Of a DNA stretch of 64,000 nucleotides, positions 1 through 12,854 are shown piece by piece. The notes beneath the pieces are model-generated. The model saw nothing but the letters and a program-made list of their open reading frames with translations. It was not told where the DNA came from and made no database searches. This DNA is from Candidatus Endobugula sertula (lineage in GTDB: Bacteria; Pseudomonadota; Gammaproteobacteria; Pseudomonadales; Cellvibrionaceae). Position numbers and translations under genes: made by a program. The stretch's first letter is position 1. The number at the start of each line of letters is the position of its first letter. The stretch lies in assembly GCA_001723645.1 (NCBI GenBank), contig MDLC01000009.1, positions 1 through 64,000 of the forward strand, written 5' to 3'.

Positions 1-63
1 AGACTGATCACGTTTAATCGCAGGGGGTGATCATTTTCAATTGGAGAAGGTGTTCATCTTGGA

Positions 64-369
64 GTGGAATATGCAATCGGCACAAAAAAACAAGCGATCT
101 GCGTTCTTGACCCTAAAAAACCCTCTAAAACTATTACAACCCTACCTGATGATGTCCTGCACTACAAAGAACCACGCATTTTGACGGTAAGGGAAAGTGC
201 CCGAATACAATCATTTCCAGATGATTTTGAGTTTAAGGGGAAATACACAACTGGCGGGAAAGATAGAACTAAAGAATGTCCAAGGTATACGCAAGTAGGA
301 AATGCTGTACCCCCCCTTTTAGGAGAGATTTTCGGGATATGGGTTAAGAAAATTCAAGGAAAGATATGA
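64..369 (+). pseudogene. C5 cytosine-DNA methyltransferase, C-terminal fragment
   Basis: The 101 residues carry the last two conserved blocks of 5-methylcytosine methyltransferases: motif IX (RESARIQSFPD, about residues 43-53) and motif X (QVGNAVPP, about 77-84), plus the SKTITT segment that precedes motif IX. The catalytic PC and ENV motifs and the target-recognition domain are absent. All three forward frames have a stop within the first 30 bases of the window (positions 4, 15 and 28), so the fragment cannot be continuous with an upstream catalytic part without a frameshift or in-frame stop. I read it as a truncated or broken gene; GTG at 64 is only the first possible start. Its stop overlaps the next gene's ATG (ATGA at 366-369), implying an original methyltransferase-ATPase operon. 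Confidence 0.75.
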
Positions 370-1628
370 CCAGAAAACACTTTAAAGTAAGTTCCGCGCT
401 CAAGAGCATTATTGGGAAAGACTTAATTACTGATGATTTTGTTGCAATATTCGAGTTAGTTAAAAATTCATTTGACGCGAATGCTAAGCGCGTTGATGTA
501 GTCTTTGAAAGAACCTTGTCTGATGATGGGAGAATTATCATTTTAGACAATGGAAAGGGAATGGATTTAAAAGATATTGAAGAAAAATGGCTTTTTGTGG
601 CTTACTCCGCCAAAAAAGAAGGTATTGAAGATTATCGCGACGAAATAAAAACGAAAAGAATACATGCTGGAGCAAAAGGAATAGGCCGGTTTTCATGTGA
701 TAGATTGGGTAAAGTTTTAACTATTTACTCTCGAAGAAACACTGATGAAAAGATTTCCAAGCTTACGGTCGATTGGGAAGCATTCGAAAAAAGCATGCAA
801 AAGAAGTTTGAAAACATCCCTGTGGAATATGAGCTGATTGATAGTTGTGAACATAAGCTGACTAAAGGCACAGTACTTGAAATAGCTAATGTTAGATCTG
901 TATGGGATGCTTTCAAGCTTCGAAAACTTCGTCAATCCCTTGAAAAGCTGATCAACCCCTCCCAATCGAATGTAAAGACTCCATTTTCTATCTATCTGAA
1001 AGCTGAAGAATTCACATCTTATGATTCTGAGGCCAAGAAAAATGGCCAAGATCATGAAGTTATCAATGGCAAAGTAAGTAACTTCCTTTTTGAAAAGCTA
1101 GATTTAAAGTCCACCAGTATCAAAGTAGGTATCGACAAAAAAGGAGAGCTGATAACGACTGAACTTTTTGATAAGGGGCAGTTCGTTTATCGAATGGCAG
1201 AAGAAAATCCGTATAAAACAGAAAACTGGGCGCTATCCAATATAAGAGTTCATCTTTTTGCCATGAATCAAACTTCCAAGTCTATGTTTACAAAATATAT
1301 GGGAGTTAGACCCGTTCAGTTTGGTTCCGTCTTTGTATATAAAAATGGATTTCGAATTCATCCTATTGGTGAAATTGGTCGGGGCGACGTTTTTGGTCTT
1401 GACGGACGCAAACAACAAGGCACAAGTAGATTTTTTGGCACTAGGGATCTAGTTGGAAGAGTCGAAATCGATGGAGACAACGACGAGTTTAGAGAAGCTT
1501 CAAGTCGCGATGGCGGGCTAGAGAGAAATGAAGCCTTTATTTATCTTCAAGATTTTTTTATAGACCACGTCCTTAAACGACTAGAGCGATTTGCTATTGG
1601 AGTCGTCAAGTACGGAAACAAGGTGTGA
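366..1628 (+). CDS. GHKL (MutL/MORC-like) ATPase, restriction-modification associated
   Basis: A GHKL-fold ATPase: the N box is ELVKNSFDANA (about residues 30-40), the G1 box DNGKGM (61-66) and the G2 box GAKGIGRF (102-109). Downstream there is an Arg-rich segment (SSRDGGLERN) typical of the transducer half of these proteins. The ATG overlaps the stop of a C5 methyltransferase fragment, so the two were translationally coupled. MutL/MORC-like GHKL ATPases coupled to C5 methyltransferases are a known theme in bacterial restriction-modification loci, and I infer an accessory ATPase of such a system. It ends at 420 aa shortly after the fold, where I would expect relatives to continue, so it may be 3' truncated; the next gene is convergent 44 bases away. 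No nuclease motif is visible in it. Confidence 0.8.
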   Translation: MTRKHFKVSSALKSIIGKDLITDDFVAIFELVKNSFDANAKRVDVVFERTLSDDGRIIILDNGKGMDLKDIEEKWLFVAYSAKKEGIEDYRDEIKTKRIHAGAKGIGRFSCDRLGKVLTIYSRRNTDEKISKLTVDWEAFEKSMQKKFENIPVEYELIDSCEHKLTKGTVLEIANVRSVWDAFKLRKLRQSLEKLINPSQSNVKTPFSIYLKAEEFTSYDSEAKKNGQDHEVINGKVSNFLFEKLDLKSTSIKVGIDKKGELITTELFDKGQFVYRMAEENPYKTENWALSNIRVHLFAMNQTSKSMFTKYMGVRPVQFGSVFVYKNGFRIHPIGEIGRGDVFGLDGRKQQGTSRFFGTRDLVGRVEIDGDNDEFREASSRDGGLERNEAFIYLQDFFIDHVLKRLERFAIGVVKYGNKV

Positions 1629-1672
1629 ATCAAAATCTTCTTTTCTTTCATCTAACGTTGAAATTAAAGCTG

Positions 1673-2770
1673 TCATTTTTGCAAAAGTATATTTTTAATA
1701 AAATCGATTCTACCTTCAAGCTTTGATCGTACGTTGGCTCCATCAGAAACAACTATACGATCAAAATTTTGTTGCTCCATCTTCTCAACAACTGTTTGTT
1801 GCTCTACTTGTAGATTTGGACTTTCTCTTAGAGCTAATCCAGCCCCTACAGCAATAGCTTCAAACCTGACACGAGGTATCGTTTTCGCTTTTAATGATTT
1901 TCTAAATCCAAGAGGGAAAGTTTTCGCAACAAAATCTAAAACTTTATAAAATTCTTTACGCATTCCATCAATAATATCTGGGTTCTGCTCCGCTTCGTTA
2001 TTTGAATTTTTCAAATAATCAAAAAGAAATTTGCTAGGTCGATCCCTATACCCAGGAAAACGTCCACCATCTATATCATAAGTATTTATATAAGCAAAAA
2101 AACGTGTAATTAATTCTTCTCTTTCACGTTTATTAATCAGCTTTGTAGAAAGAGGTGTTAAGTCTGAAAATTCTCTACTTTTAGCAAGTTCGTCGATTAG
2201 AGAAGTTACAGGTCCAGGCAAAGACCCTCTACGTATCTCAACAGGCTCGGCAGATGTACCCATCCGGTTTATTCGCGCAAACATTTCTGCACGTGTAGAC
2301 GGGTCAGTATCAGTATCAAGAATAATTGTTCTTATTGTTACATCTTCGAGTTTGTTTTTTCTATCGTTAGGCAGGTCATCAAAAGTAAACCCATTTAACT
2401 CAGGAACAAGCACCAAATTACTTAAAATCAGTTTTTCTTTGAGAAACGACCTCATCGCCCTCATTCTCTGAGAGCCATCAACGATTTCCATTTGTCCACC
2501 TGATGTTTGATAAAAAAACATAAATGGAATCGGCAGACCAACAATCAATGATTCAATAAACTGAGATTTTTGCTCGTCAGTCCATGTTGCATTCCGTTGA
2601 TATTCTGGAACAAAGTATCGATCTCCTGTGTCTTTGCTAAACCTACCGACATACATTGAAACAGGGTATTCAGCAACATTAAACTTAACCTGCCTAGTCA
2701 CAGTACTAATAGCAGACTCAGCTTCACGTATTTGGTCTTGAGTGATCTCAGTTAATTTCTTTTTAACCAT
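1673..2770 (-). CDS. DUF262 domain protein (ParB/GmrS-like nuclease fold)
   Basis: The N-terminal half matches DUF262: the PEYQRN motif (about residues 55-60), the WT..QKSQFIESLI helix, and DGSQR (about 98-102), the counterpart of the family's DGQQR. DUF262 belongs to the ParB/sulfiredoxin superfamily; members such as the GmrS half of GmrSD act against phage DNA or use NTP. The GmrD-like DUF1524 HNH domain is not visible; the C-terminal about 200 aa are unassigned. The gene is convergent with the GHKL ATPase and lies between it and gyrB, so it probably belongs to the same defence island. Serine in place of the first Gln of DGQQR is a difference from the commonest form. The ATG at 2770 gives a full N-terminus. 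Confidence 0.75.
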   Translation of the reverse strand: MVKKKLTEITQDQIREAESAISTVTRQVKFNVAEYPVSMYVGRFSKDTGDRYFVPEYQRNATWTDEQKSQFIESLIVGLPIPFMFFYQTSGGQMEIVDGSQRMRAMRSFLKEKLILSNLVLVPELNGFTFDDLPNDRKNKLEDVTIRTIILDTDTDPSTRAEMFARINRMGTSAEPVEIRRGSLPGPVTSLIDELAKSREFSDLTPLSTKLINKREREELITRFFAYINTYDIDGGRFPGYRDRPSKFLFDYLKNSNNEAEQNPDIIDGMRKEFYKVLDFVAKTFPLGFRKSLKAKTIPRVRFEAIAVGAGLALRESPNLQVEQQTVVEKMEQQNFDRIVVSDGANVRSKLEGRIDFIKNILLQK

Positions 2771-2928
2771 TTTTCGGCTTCTGTAAGATAGGGTGGACTT
2801 AGCTACTCACCTTCAAAATAATCGAAATAGTAATTTGGGTGCTTCACATTGTAATTATTAGCGGTAACTCCAGTTCATAAAATTTGGAACGCTAGCTCAC
2901 AATTATGGGATCCCACAACATTTTTTAC

Positions 2929-6508
<3,580 letters not shown>

Positions 6509-6613
6509 TGAGAAATCTCTTTAAAGAAAAGCCGCCATAAAATAGAAAAATTACTCTTTATAGAGAAATATTATAGGGTATATATAACTATTTTCTATAA
6601 AAATATCATGTTA

Positions 6614-7723
6614 TTACAGCCTCATAGGCATAACAACATAAACAGAATCACCCATTTCAGGCTCTTCCAACAAAGCGCTGCTGTTAGCGTCAGATAATGT
6701 TATTTTAATTTTTTCCGTATCAAGTACATTAGTGACATCTTGTAAATAACTCACATTAAAGCCTACTTCAATATCATCTCCTTGATAATCGATAACCACT
6801 TGTTCTTCAGCTTCCTCTTGCTCAGGATTGTTAGCCACTATATTCAATAAACCTTTTGTAAAATTTAAACGCACTCCGCGATATTTTTCATTGGATAAAA
6901 TCGCTGTACGTGCAAAAGCCTGTTTTAATTCTGTTCTATCACCCAAAATAACATTAACACCACCTTTGGGTAGTACTCTTTCATAATCAGGGAATTTTCC
7001 ATCAACCAACTTTGAGGTAAACATATAATCCTCTGTTTCTACGCGGATATGGTGAGCCCCCAAGGTTAATTTAATAGGAGTTTCATCATCATTTAACAAA
7101 CGAGAAAGTTCAATAACCCCTTTGCGAGGCAGAATAGCCTGAACTTTTAAAGGAACATCAATATCTAATTCACGGGAACACATAGCCAAGCGATGACCAT
7201 CTGTTGCAACACAATGTAAATGATTAGCTTCTACTTCCCACAACATGCCATTCAAATAGTAACGGACATCTTGTTGTGCCATTGCAAAAGCAGTTCTATC
7301 AATTAATCGCTTAATTAAAAACTGTGGACAGGAGAAGTGTATATCACCCTCTCTTTTTTCTGTCGATGGAAAATCATTTGCGGGTAAAGTGGTTAACGTA
7401 AAACGACTCCGACCACTCTTAACTATCATTTTTTGGTCATCTTGTAATAGAAAATCAATCGTTGCATCATCGGGTAATGAACGACAGATATCCACCAATT
7501 TACGCGCAGGAATGGTAATTTCACCGACATCTGCAGCAACCTGCTCTAAGGAAAAACGGGCAACAATTTCGACTTCTAAATCTGTACCAGTAAGAGATAA
7601 TGTATTTTGATCTAAAACCATTAAAATATTAGCCAGTACAGGTAATGTTTGACGACGCTCAACAACACCGGTTACTAATTGTAAGGGGGCAAGTAACGCT
7701 TCACGCGATACAGTAAATTTCAT
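6614..7723 (-). CDS. dnaN: DNA polymerase III sliding clamp (beta subunit)
   Basis: The beta clamp encircles DNA and tethers Pol III and other clamp-binding proteins. The 369-aa length matches the family (366 in E. coli). The start MKFTVSREALLAPL is typical and the C-terminus VMPMRL is the invariant end that shapes the peptide-binding pocket. Three clamp repeats of about 120 aa are apparent. It follows dnaA after a 183-base gap containing no other gene and precedes recF by 105 bases. Confidence 0.99.
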   Translation of the reverse strand: MKFTVSREALLAPLQLVTGVVERRQTLPVLANILMVLDQNTLSLTGTDLEVEIVARFSLEQVAADVGEITIPARKLVDICRSLPDDATIDFLLQDDQKMIVKSGRSRFTLTTLPANDFPSTEKREGDIHFSCPQFLIKRLIDRTAFAMAQQDVRYYLNGMLWEVEANHLHCVATDGHRLAMCSRELDIDVPLKVQAILPRKGVIELSRLLNDDETPIKLTLGAHHIRVETEDYMFTSKLVDGKFPDYERVLPKGGVNVILGDRTELKQAFARTAILSNEKYRGVRLNFTKGLLNIVANNPEQEEAEEQVVIDYQGDDIEVGFNVSYLQDVTNVLDTEKIKITLSDANSSALLEEPEMGDSVYVVMPMRL

Positions 7724-7906
7724 AAGGTGTGCCTTTTAATTTTCTAAACTTTTTACAATTGTTTTCATAAGTTAACGATGCTTATGCTTGGGCGCTTAAA
7801 AGTAACGAAGTTAAAAAAACAATTTAACAAATTGCTAAAAGTAAGCACTAACAAACAATTTTATTATTGTTTGATAAAAAATACAGACTACTGGCAATTG
7901 TAACAG

Positions 7907-9493
7907 TTATGTAGTCAAAAGACGTTGCAAGTTTTTTAAATCTTGCTGTATATCATTATCAGTGTCACATAATTCCTTAATTTTACGGCAAGCATGGAGA
8001 ACTGTCGTATGATCCCGACCACCAAAAGCATCACCGATCTCAGGAAGACTATGGTTGGTCAGCTCTTTTGACAGAGCCATTGCCACCTGACGAGGACGAG
8101 CGACAGAACGACTACGACGTTTCGATAAAAAATCAGCGATTTTAACTTTATAATATTCACCAACGACTTTTTGAATATTACTAATACTGACTTGCTTATC
8201 CTGCAAAGCTAACAAGTCTTTTAAAGCTTCACGAACCAGTTCAACAGTAATTGCACGACGTGTAAATGTTGCATTCGCAATCACTCTTTTAAGAGCACCT
8301 TCTAATTCACGCACATTTGAACGGATTCTCTGTGCGATGAAAAAGGCTGCATCGTAAGAGAGATCAACATTGACTTCTTCGGCTCGCTTCAACAAAATAG
8401 CCGCTCGCGTTTCTAGCTCTGGCGGCTCAACTTCAATGGTTAAACCCCAACCAAAGCGTGATTTTAAGCGCTCCTCTAAATTATTAATCACCTTAGGATA
8501 ACGATCACAAGTCAGAATAATTTGTTGGTTACCTTCTAAAAGTGCATTAAAAGTATGAAAAAATTCCTCTTGAGAGCGATCTTTCCCAGCAAAAAACTGA
8601 ATATCATCGATCAATAGAGCATCAACTGACCGATAATAGCGTTTAAAGTCATTAATTGCATTAAGCTGTAATGCCTTGACCATATCAGCAACAAAACGTT
8701 CTGAATGTAAATACACAATTTTCGCATTGAGGTTACGTTTTGCCATTTCATTACCAACAGCATGCATCAAATGTGTTTTACCTAGACCCACCCCACCATA
8801 AATAAATAAAGGGTTATAGGAACCACCAGGATTTTCAACAACCTGTTGGGCGGCGGCAAGCCCCATTTGATTAGATTTACCTTCAACAAAGCTTTCAAAC
8901 GTAAATGATTTATTGAGTCCACTGCGATGTTTTAAACCGCCATTCATATTATTGGAAGTATTTTTTGTTTCCCCAACGTCCGTGCGAGATATCGAAGTTG
9001 TCTTTAAGGCAATATTGCTTCCAGAAATATCCGCAGGATAAGAAGGCATATGAGTAGCCGAAAGCGTACTGGTACTAATACCATCAAAACGGGCTTCTTC
9101 ATCTGAGGTGGAAATGGTGTGCAGAACAGACAATTCATTATCAGATAGACGTTTATCTTCTTCGACCTTTCTGCTTTTAACTTGCGTTTTCTTTCGATTC
9201 ACCGACCGAAACTGAAGGCTGGTCTGTAATTCAGCACTGACTTTAACAGTGATGGTCTGTGGCATTGGAAGCTGTTCAGCTGAAAAAAAGTATTGAACTA
9301 ATTCCTTAATTCGAGAAAGAAATTTATCGGTAACCCAGTCCAGAATAAAGCGATTAGGCGCTAAAAGGCAAAACTCTAACCCTGCTTTAGAAGTATTATC
9401 CAAGATTAAAGGGCGAATCCACATATTGAATTGTTGTGTTGACAATTCTTGCTGTAACGAAGATAAACATTTTTCCCAAATAACCGATGTCAT
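7907..9493 (-). CDS. dnaA: Chromosomal replication initiator DnaA
   Basis: DnaA binds DnaA boxes in oriC and opens the duplex to start replication. Domain I is residues 1 to about 90 (WIRPL region). A long low-complexity domain II runs about 105-195. The AAA+ domain has Walker [17 protein letters not shown] (about 233-248) and Walker [14 protein letters not shown] (about 290-302). Domain IV ends with the signature [12 protein letters not shown]. The 528-aa length exceeds the 467 of E. coli because of domain II. The gene reads away from the adjacent oriC region, as usual in this group. Confidence 0.99.
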   Translation of the reverse strand: MTSVIWEKCLSSLQQELSTQQFNMWIRPLILDNTSKAGLEFCLLAPNRFILDWVTDKFLSRIKELVQYFFSAEQLPMPQTITVKVSAELQTSLQFRSVNRKKTQVKSRKVEEDKRLSDNELSVLHTISTSDEEARFDGISTSTLSATHMPSYPADISGSNIALKTTSISRTDVGETKNTSNNMNGGLKHRSGLNKSFTFESFVEGKSNQMGLAAAQQVVENPGGSYNPLFIYGGVGLGKTHLMHAVGNEMAKRNLNAKIVYLHSERFVADMVKALQLNAINDFKRYYRSVDALLIDDIQFFAGKDRSQEEFFHTFNALLEGNQQIILTCDRYPKVINNLEERLKSRFGWGLTIEVEPPELETRAAILLKRAEEVNVDLSYDAAFFIAQRIRSNVRELEGALKRVIANATFTRRAITVELVREALKDLLALQDKQVSISNIQKVVGEYYKVKIADFLSKRRSRSVARPRQVAMALSKELTNHSLPEIGDAFGGRDHTTVLHACRKIKELCDTDNDIQQDLKNLQRLLTT

Positions 9494-9583
9494 TACATCT
9501 CCTCTGTTTTATAGTTTTAAATAAACAACTAAACATACCCACGTTCGAGCTACAGCGCTTTGAAACAAAACAGTACCTGTGTC

Positions 9584-9599
9584 GCCTCTATATAGAGGC
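9584..9599. promoter_or_regulatory. 16-bp perfect palindrome upstream of dnaA
   Basis: GCCTCTATATAGAGGC is a perfect palindrome 91 bases upstream of the dnaA start. It is enclosed by outer arms GTGTC (9579-9583) and GACAC (9606-9610). It could be an operator for a dimeric regulator of dnaA or an extruding hairpin. No regulator is identified. Confidence 0.45.
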
Positions 9600-9785
9600 A
9601 CATTAGACACTAAATCAGTATTAAACTTGCTACAAACTGCTTACTATTTAAACAGTTCAATATGATTAAGGGTTAAAGATATTCAGCCTGACTTTAACCT
9701 CAACGTAATATCGAATAACTAACAGGCTTCTCCATGTATTGAAGTTGCCGGGTATTCTACTCTTGTACCTTAAAAATCTCTATAG

Positions 9786-9794
9786 TTATCCACA
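9786..9794 (+). promoter_or_regulatory. DnaA box (perfect)
   Basis: TTATCCACA, the exact high-affinity DnaA-box consensus, on the plus strand. It stands on the dnaA side of the AT-rich segment at 9815-9875. Confidence 0.85.
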
Positions 9795-9814
9795 AAAATA
9801 ATTGTTTTTTTGTC

Positions 9815-9875
9815 TCAGTTTCCAATAAAAAAATATATATTATACAAATCAAATAGTTAAATAAATATTGCAATG
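9815..9875. other. AT-rich candidate duplex-unwinding element
   Basis: About 60 bases of almost pure A and T, including alternating TA runs, flanked by DnaA boxes on both sides. This is the expected character of the strand-opening region of oriC. Assignment rests on composition and position only. Confidence 0.5.
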
Positions 9876-9894
9876 TAAAAGCCTATGCTTAGTC

Positions 9895-9903
9895 TGTGAA
9901 CAA
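9895..9903 (-). promoter_or_regulatory. DnaA box (one mismatch)
   Basis: Reverse complement reads TTGTTCACA, one mismatch from TTATNCACA. It lies 31 bases from the perfect minus-strand box and in the same orientation, which fits an array of boxes. Confidence 0.55.
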
Positions 9904-9925
9904 AATTCAATTAAAAATATTTTTT

Positions 9926-9934
9926 TGTGGATAA
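9926..9934 (-). promoter_or_regulatory. DnaA box (perfect)
   Basis: TGTGGATAA on the plus strand is the reverse complement of TTATCCACA. It lies on the rpmH side of the AT-rich segment, inverted relative to the box at 9786. Confidence 0.85.
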
Positions 9935-10266
9935 ATGTGTGTGTAACTTGTTTCTAATAGGTTGCTTTTATGTCCATTTAAAGGGCACAACCAGCGCTAC
10001 CCCTCCAAAATGCTGGCCTTGATATATGATGAGCGATTAATAACAAATACCATTTTTCATTTTTTTTGGGATTGCTTTTAGACCAGCAATTCTTTAGAAT
10101 CGCCCCTCGGTTTTTAAGGCTATGTGTTTAAGCCCCTAACTTTTGTTTTCGTTTGGTATTGTTTTTTACAACCACTTACTCTACGTACTTTAAATAGTCA
10201 GTAAATCGGTAGGTAGAGCAGGCGGCTATTGCACATAAGATCCATATTTAATTAAGGCAGCGTGTC

Positions 10267-10401
10267 ATGAAAAGAACTTTTCAACCTAGCGTCATAAAAC
10301 GTAAACGTACCCATGGCTTCCGTGCCAGAATGGCAACTAAAAGCGGCCGTCAAATCATTGCACGTCGTCGCGCCAAAGGCCGTAAAATACTGGCAGCCTA
10401 A
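10267..10401 (+). CDS. rpmH: 50S ribosomal protein L34
   Basis: A 44-aa, strongly basic protein beginning [20 protein letters not shown] and ending GRKILAA, which is the nearly invariant L34 sequence. L34 is a small protein of the large ribosomal subunit. It is the first gene of the rpmH-rnpA-yidD-yidC-mnmE series and is divergent from dnaA across oriC. AAGGCAG about 10 bases before the ATG could serve as ribosome-binding site. Confidence 0.98.
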   Translation: MKRTFQPSVIKRKRTHGFRARMATKSGRQIIARRRAKGRKILAA

Positions 10402-10455
10402 TTCACTATTCGCTGATATTGTCGCTTTTTTGCCCTTTTTTAAAAAATTGGCAGA

Positions 10456-10860
10456 GTGGCCGTGTCTATAGACGTAGTATCACCTAAAAAATTTTGTAAG
10501 TTACAGCGTTTACTCAATGCAGGTGATTTTCAGAATGTCTTTTCTGGCCCACCGTTTCGTAGTTCGCACCAACATTGTCTCATTCTTGCCAAACCCAATA
10601 AGCTATCCTATGCACGCCTAGGACTTATTATTGCTAAAAAACATATTCGTTTGGCCGTTCAGCGCAATCGCATTAAACGCTTAATCAGAGAAAGTTTTCG
10701 CCAACAACAACGCAATCTAGTAGGAATAGATGCTATAGTATTGGCCCGAAAAGGACTCGGTGATTTAGATAACCCTACGATTATCAAAATAATGAATCAG
10801 CAATGGTTAAAAATTCAGAAAAAGGCGCATTCCCAAAATCACAAACCAAAAGCGGAGTAA
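10456..10860 (+). CDS. rnpA: Ribonuclease P protein component
   Basis: The protein subunit of RNase P supports the catalytic RNA in cutting the 5' leader from pre-tRNA. The RNR signature [13 protein letters not shown] lies at about residues 72-84, and the preceding KK.I..A motif is present. Length 134 aa is in the family range. The start shown is GTG at 10456; a second GTG at 10462 is also possible. It sits 54 bases after rpmH, and its 3' end overlaps yidD by 58 bases in another frame, an overlap common in this cluster. Confidence 0.97.
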   Translation: MAVSIDVVSPKKFCKLQRLLNAGDFQNVFSGPPFRSSHQHCLILAKPNKLSYARLGLIIAKKHIRLAVQRNRIKRLIRESFRQQQRNLVGIDAIVLARKGLGDLDNPTIIKIMNQQWLKIQKKAHSQNHKPKAE

Positions 10861-11105
10861 AACAATGGTCTATAGGTTTGCCTCTTTTGTCAATCAAACT
10901 CTATCGTTATCTGATCAGCCCATTACTCGGCAGTCAATGTCGTTTTTATCCAAGCTGTTCACAGTATAGTGAGGAGGTTTATAGACGTTTTGGACTGCTT
11001 AAAGGAACGTGGCTAACGTTACAACGATTATTTAAATGTCATCCATGGCATGCCGGAGGCTTTGACCCTGCGCCCGATGATAAAACAACCACCATAAAGA
11101 AATAA
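10803..11105 (+). CDS. yidD: Membrane protein insertion efficiency factor YidD
   Basis: A small inner-membrane-associated protein that assists YidC-dependent insertion. The diagnostic core [13 protein letters not shown], then the [12 protein letters not shown] motif, are present. At 100 aa it is slightly longer than usual because the N-terminus (to about residue 25) overlaps rnpA; an internal start nearer the conserved core is possible. The ORF lies between rnpA and yidC as in most gammaproteobacteria. Its stop is 12 bases before the yidC start. Confidence 0.95.
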   Translation: MVKNSEKGAFPKSQTKSGVKQWSIGLPLLSIKLYRYLISPLLGSQCRFYPSCSQYSEEVYRRFGLLKGTWLTLQRLFKCHPWHAGGFDPAPDDKTTTIKK

Positions 11106-11117
11106 AAGATATATAAA

Positions 11118-12848
11118 ATGAAGATGGATTGGCAGCGCACCGCATATATTTCTGGCATATTTATTGTCGGACTTCTACTACTCATCGAATGGAACAAGTT
11201 CACTACTCAACAGAAACTTGAAAGAAGCCAACAAATCAGCTCAGAGATCACTACAGGGTCTAATACCACGACTATCTCTGATACCATTAATAATACTGCA
11301 ACCGCCACCACTTCTGATAGTCATTCTGAGTTGCCATATGCACCAGTGGTATCATCCGCAGAGGTAAATGGCCTACCAACAGCGAGTGATACTTCTAAAA
11401 ATGAGCCCAAGACTAATAATGACCTAATACGCATCACTACAGATGCTTTTGATATTTTAATCGATAAGCGAGGCGGTGATATTGTCAAAGTATCCCTGCC
11501 AAAACACAAAGCGCGGCTAGGTGAAGACAAAGCCTACACTCTGCTTAATCGAACAGCCAATACCACTTATCTGGCCCAAAGTGGTATTGTTGGTGTCAAT
11601 GCAACCGATACCGCCAGTGGCAGACCTCTATTTAGTAGTTCAAACAACATATACACATTGGGGGATAACGAAGACACCTTAACTGTTGATTTAACACTTC
11701 AACAGGCTGGCGTCTTTATTACCAAGCGTTTTACCTTTACCCGTAATGATTACCTCATTAATATCAGTTATTTAGTGGATAATCAGACTGCATCTCCATG
11801 GCAAGGTAGTCTTTACGGTCAAATTAAACGCGATAGACATATTCCTGTTGCTGCAGCAGACTCCGGTTTTGGTGTAACCCCCTATTTGGGCGCAGCAACC
11901 ACTACTATAGAAGATCACTACCAAAAATTGGATTTCGACGATCTTAGTGATAAAACCACCAAGTTTTCATTACAGGGCGGCTGGGTTGCTATGATTCAAC
12001 ACTACTTCTTAAGTGCATGGATCCCCAATAGCAAAACCACCAATACCTTTAGACTATTAAAACTAAATAACAAGGATCTTTATATACTGGAGTTTTCTAG
12101 CCCTCCTGTTACTATTGCTGCCGGCGAAAAAGGTCAACTCTCCGCAGACTTTTACGTTGGTCCTAAAAATATCAAACGCCTGGAGACAATTTCTCCCTAT
12201 CTTGATCTCACTATTGACTTTGGCTGGTTATGGTGGATTGCCAAATATCTCTTTAAAGTACTACTGGTTATTGACGATGCTATAGGCAATTGGGGCTGGT
12301 CCATTATTGTATTAACTTTCATTATTAAAGCTATTTTCTTTTATCCATCCGCCATCAGTTATCGCTCAATGGCGAAAATGCGTAAATTGTCCCCTAAAAT
12401 GCAACGCTTGAAGGAAATGTACGGTGATGATCGTCAAAAAATGTCTCAGGAAATGATGAGTTTATATAAAAAAGAAAAAGTTAACCCTATGGGTGGTTGC
12501 CTACCTATTCTTATCCAAATGCCAGTATTTATTTCTCTCTACTGGGTACTGATGGAAAGTGTTGAGTTGCGCCATGCTCCTTTTATGTTGTGGATAGCCG
12601 ATTTATCCGTTAAAGATCCTTATTTTATTTTGCCATTAATCATGGGCTTGACCATGTATATCCAACAGACATTAAACCCTACACCTCCTGATCCACTGCA
12701 AGCTAAAATTATGCAATGGATGCCTGTAGCATTTACCTTTATGTTCTTATGGTTCCCTGCAGGACTTGTTGTTTACTGGGTTACCAATAATATACTTTCT
12801 ATTATTCAACAGTATTTGATTACTCGCAAAATTGAAGCTGAAGGCTAA
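11118..12848 (+). CDS. yidC: Membrane protein insertase YidC (Oxa1 family)
   Basis: YidC inserts inner-membrane proteins alone or with SecYEG. An N-terminal membrane anchor (about residues 8-24) is followed by a Thr/Ser-rich linker, a periplasmic P1 domain (about 100-360), and the conserved C-terminal core of five membrane segments. This core includes GWSIIVLTFIIKAIFFYP, the charged cytoplasmic hairpin, and NPMGGCLPILIQMPVF. Length 576 aa suits the Gram-negative form. Either ATG at 11118 or at 11124 could be the start. mnmE begins 6 bases after its stop. Confidence 0.98.
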   Translation: MKMDWQRTAYISGIFIVGLLLLIEWNKFTTQQKLERSQQISSEITTGSNTTTISDTINNTATATTSDSHSELPYAPVVSSAEVNGLPTASDTSKNEPKTNNDLIRITTDAFDILIDKRGGDIVKVSLPKHKARLGEDKAYTLLNRTANTTYLAQSGIVGVNATDTASGRPLFSSSNNIYTLGDNEDTLTVDLTLQQAGVFITKRFTFTRNDYLINISYLVDNQTASPWQGSLYGQIKRDRHIPVAAADSGFGVTPYLGAATTTIEDHYQKLDFDDLSDKTTKFSLQGGWVAMIQHYFLSAWIPNSKTTNTFRLLKLNNKDLYILEFSSPPVTIAAGEKGQLSADFYVGPKNIKRLETISPYLDLTIDFGWLWWIAKYLFKVLLVIDDAIGNWGWSIIVLTFIIKAIFFYPSAISYRSMAKMRKLSPKMQRLKEMYGDDRQKMSQEMMSLYKKEKVNPMGGCLPILIQMPVFISLYWVLMESVELRHAPFMLWIADLSVKDPYFILPLIMGLTMYIQQTLNPTPPDPLQAKIMQWMPVAFTFMFLWFPAGLVVYWVTNNILSIIQQYLITRKIEAEG

Positions 12849-12854
12849 TGCCAT

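Larger units (their letters stand above)
9494..10266. other. Predicted chromosomal origin region (oriC)
   Basis: This 773-base gap between divergent dnaA and rpmH is the standard origin position in pseudomonad-like gammaproteobacteria. It holds two perfect DnaA boxes (TTATCCACA) in opposite orientation, a one-mismatch box, and a very AT-rich stretch around 9815-9875 that would suit duplex unwinding. It also contains the promoters of dnaA (minus) and rpmH (plus), which I did not map precisely. No ORF of note lies in it. The boxes cluster in the half nearer dnaA. Experimental origin mapping or GC-skew analysis of the whole chromosome would confirm it. Confidence 0.85.
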
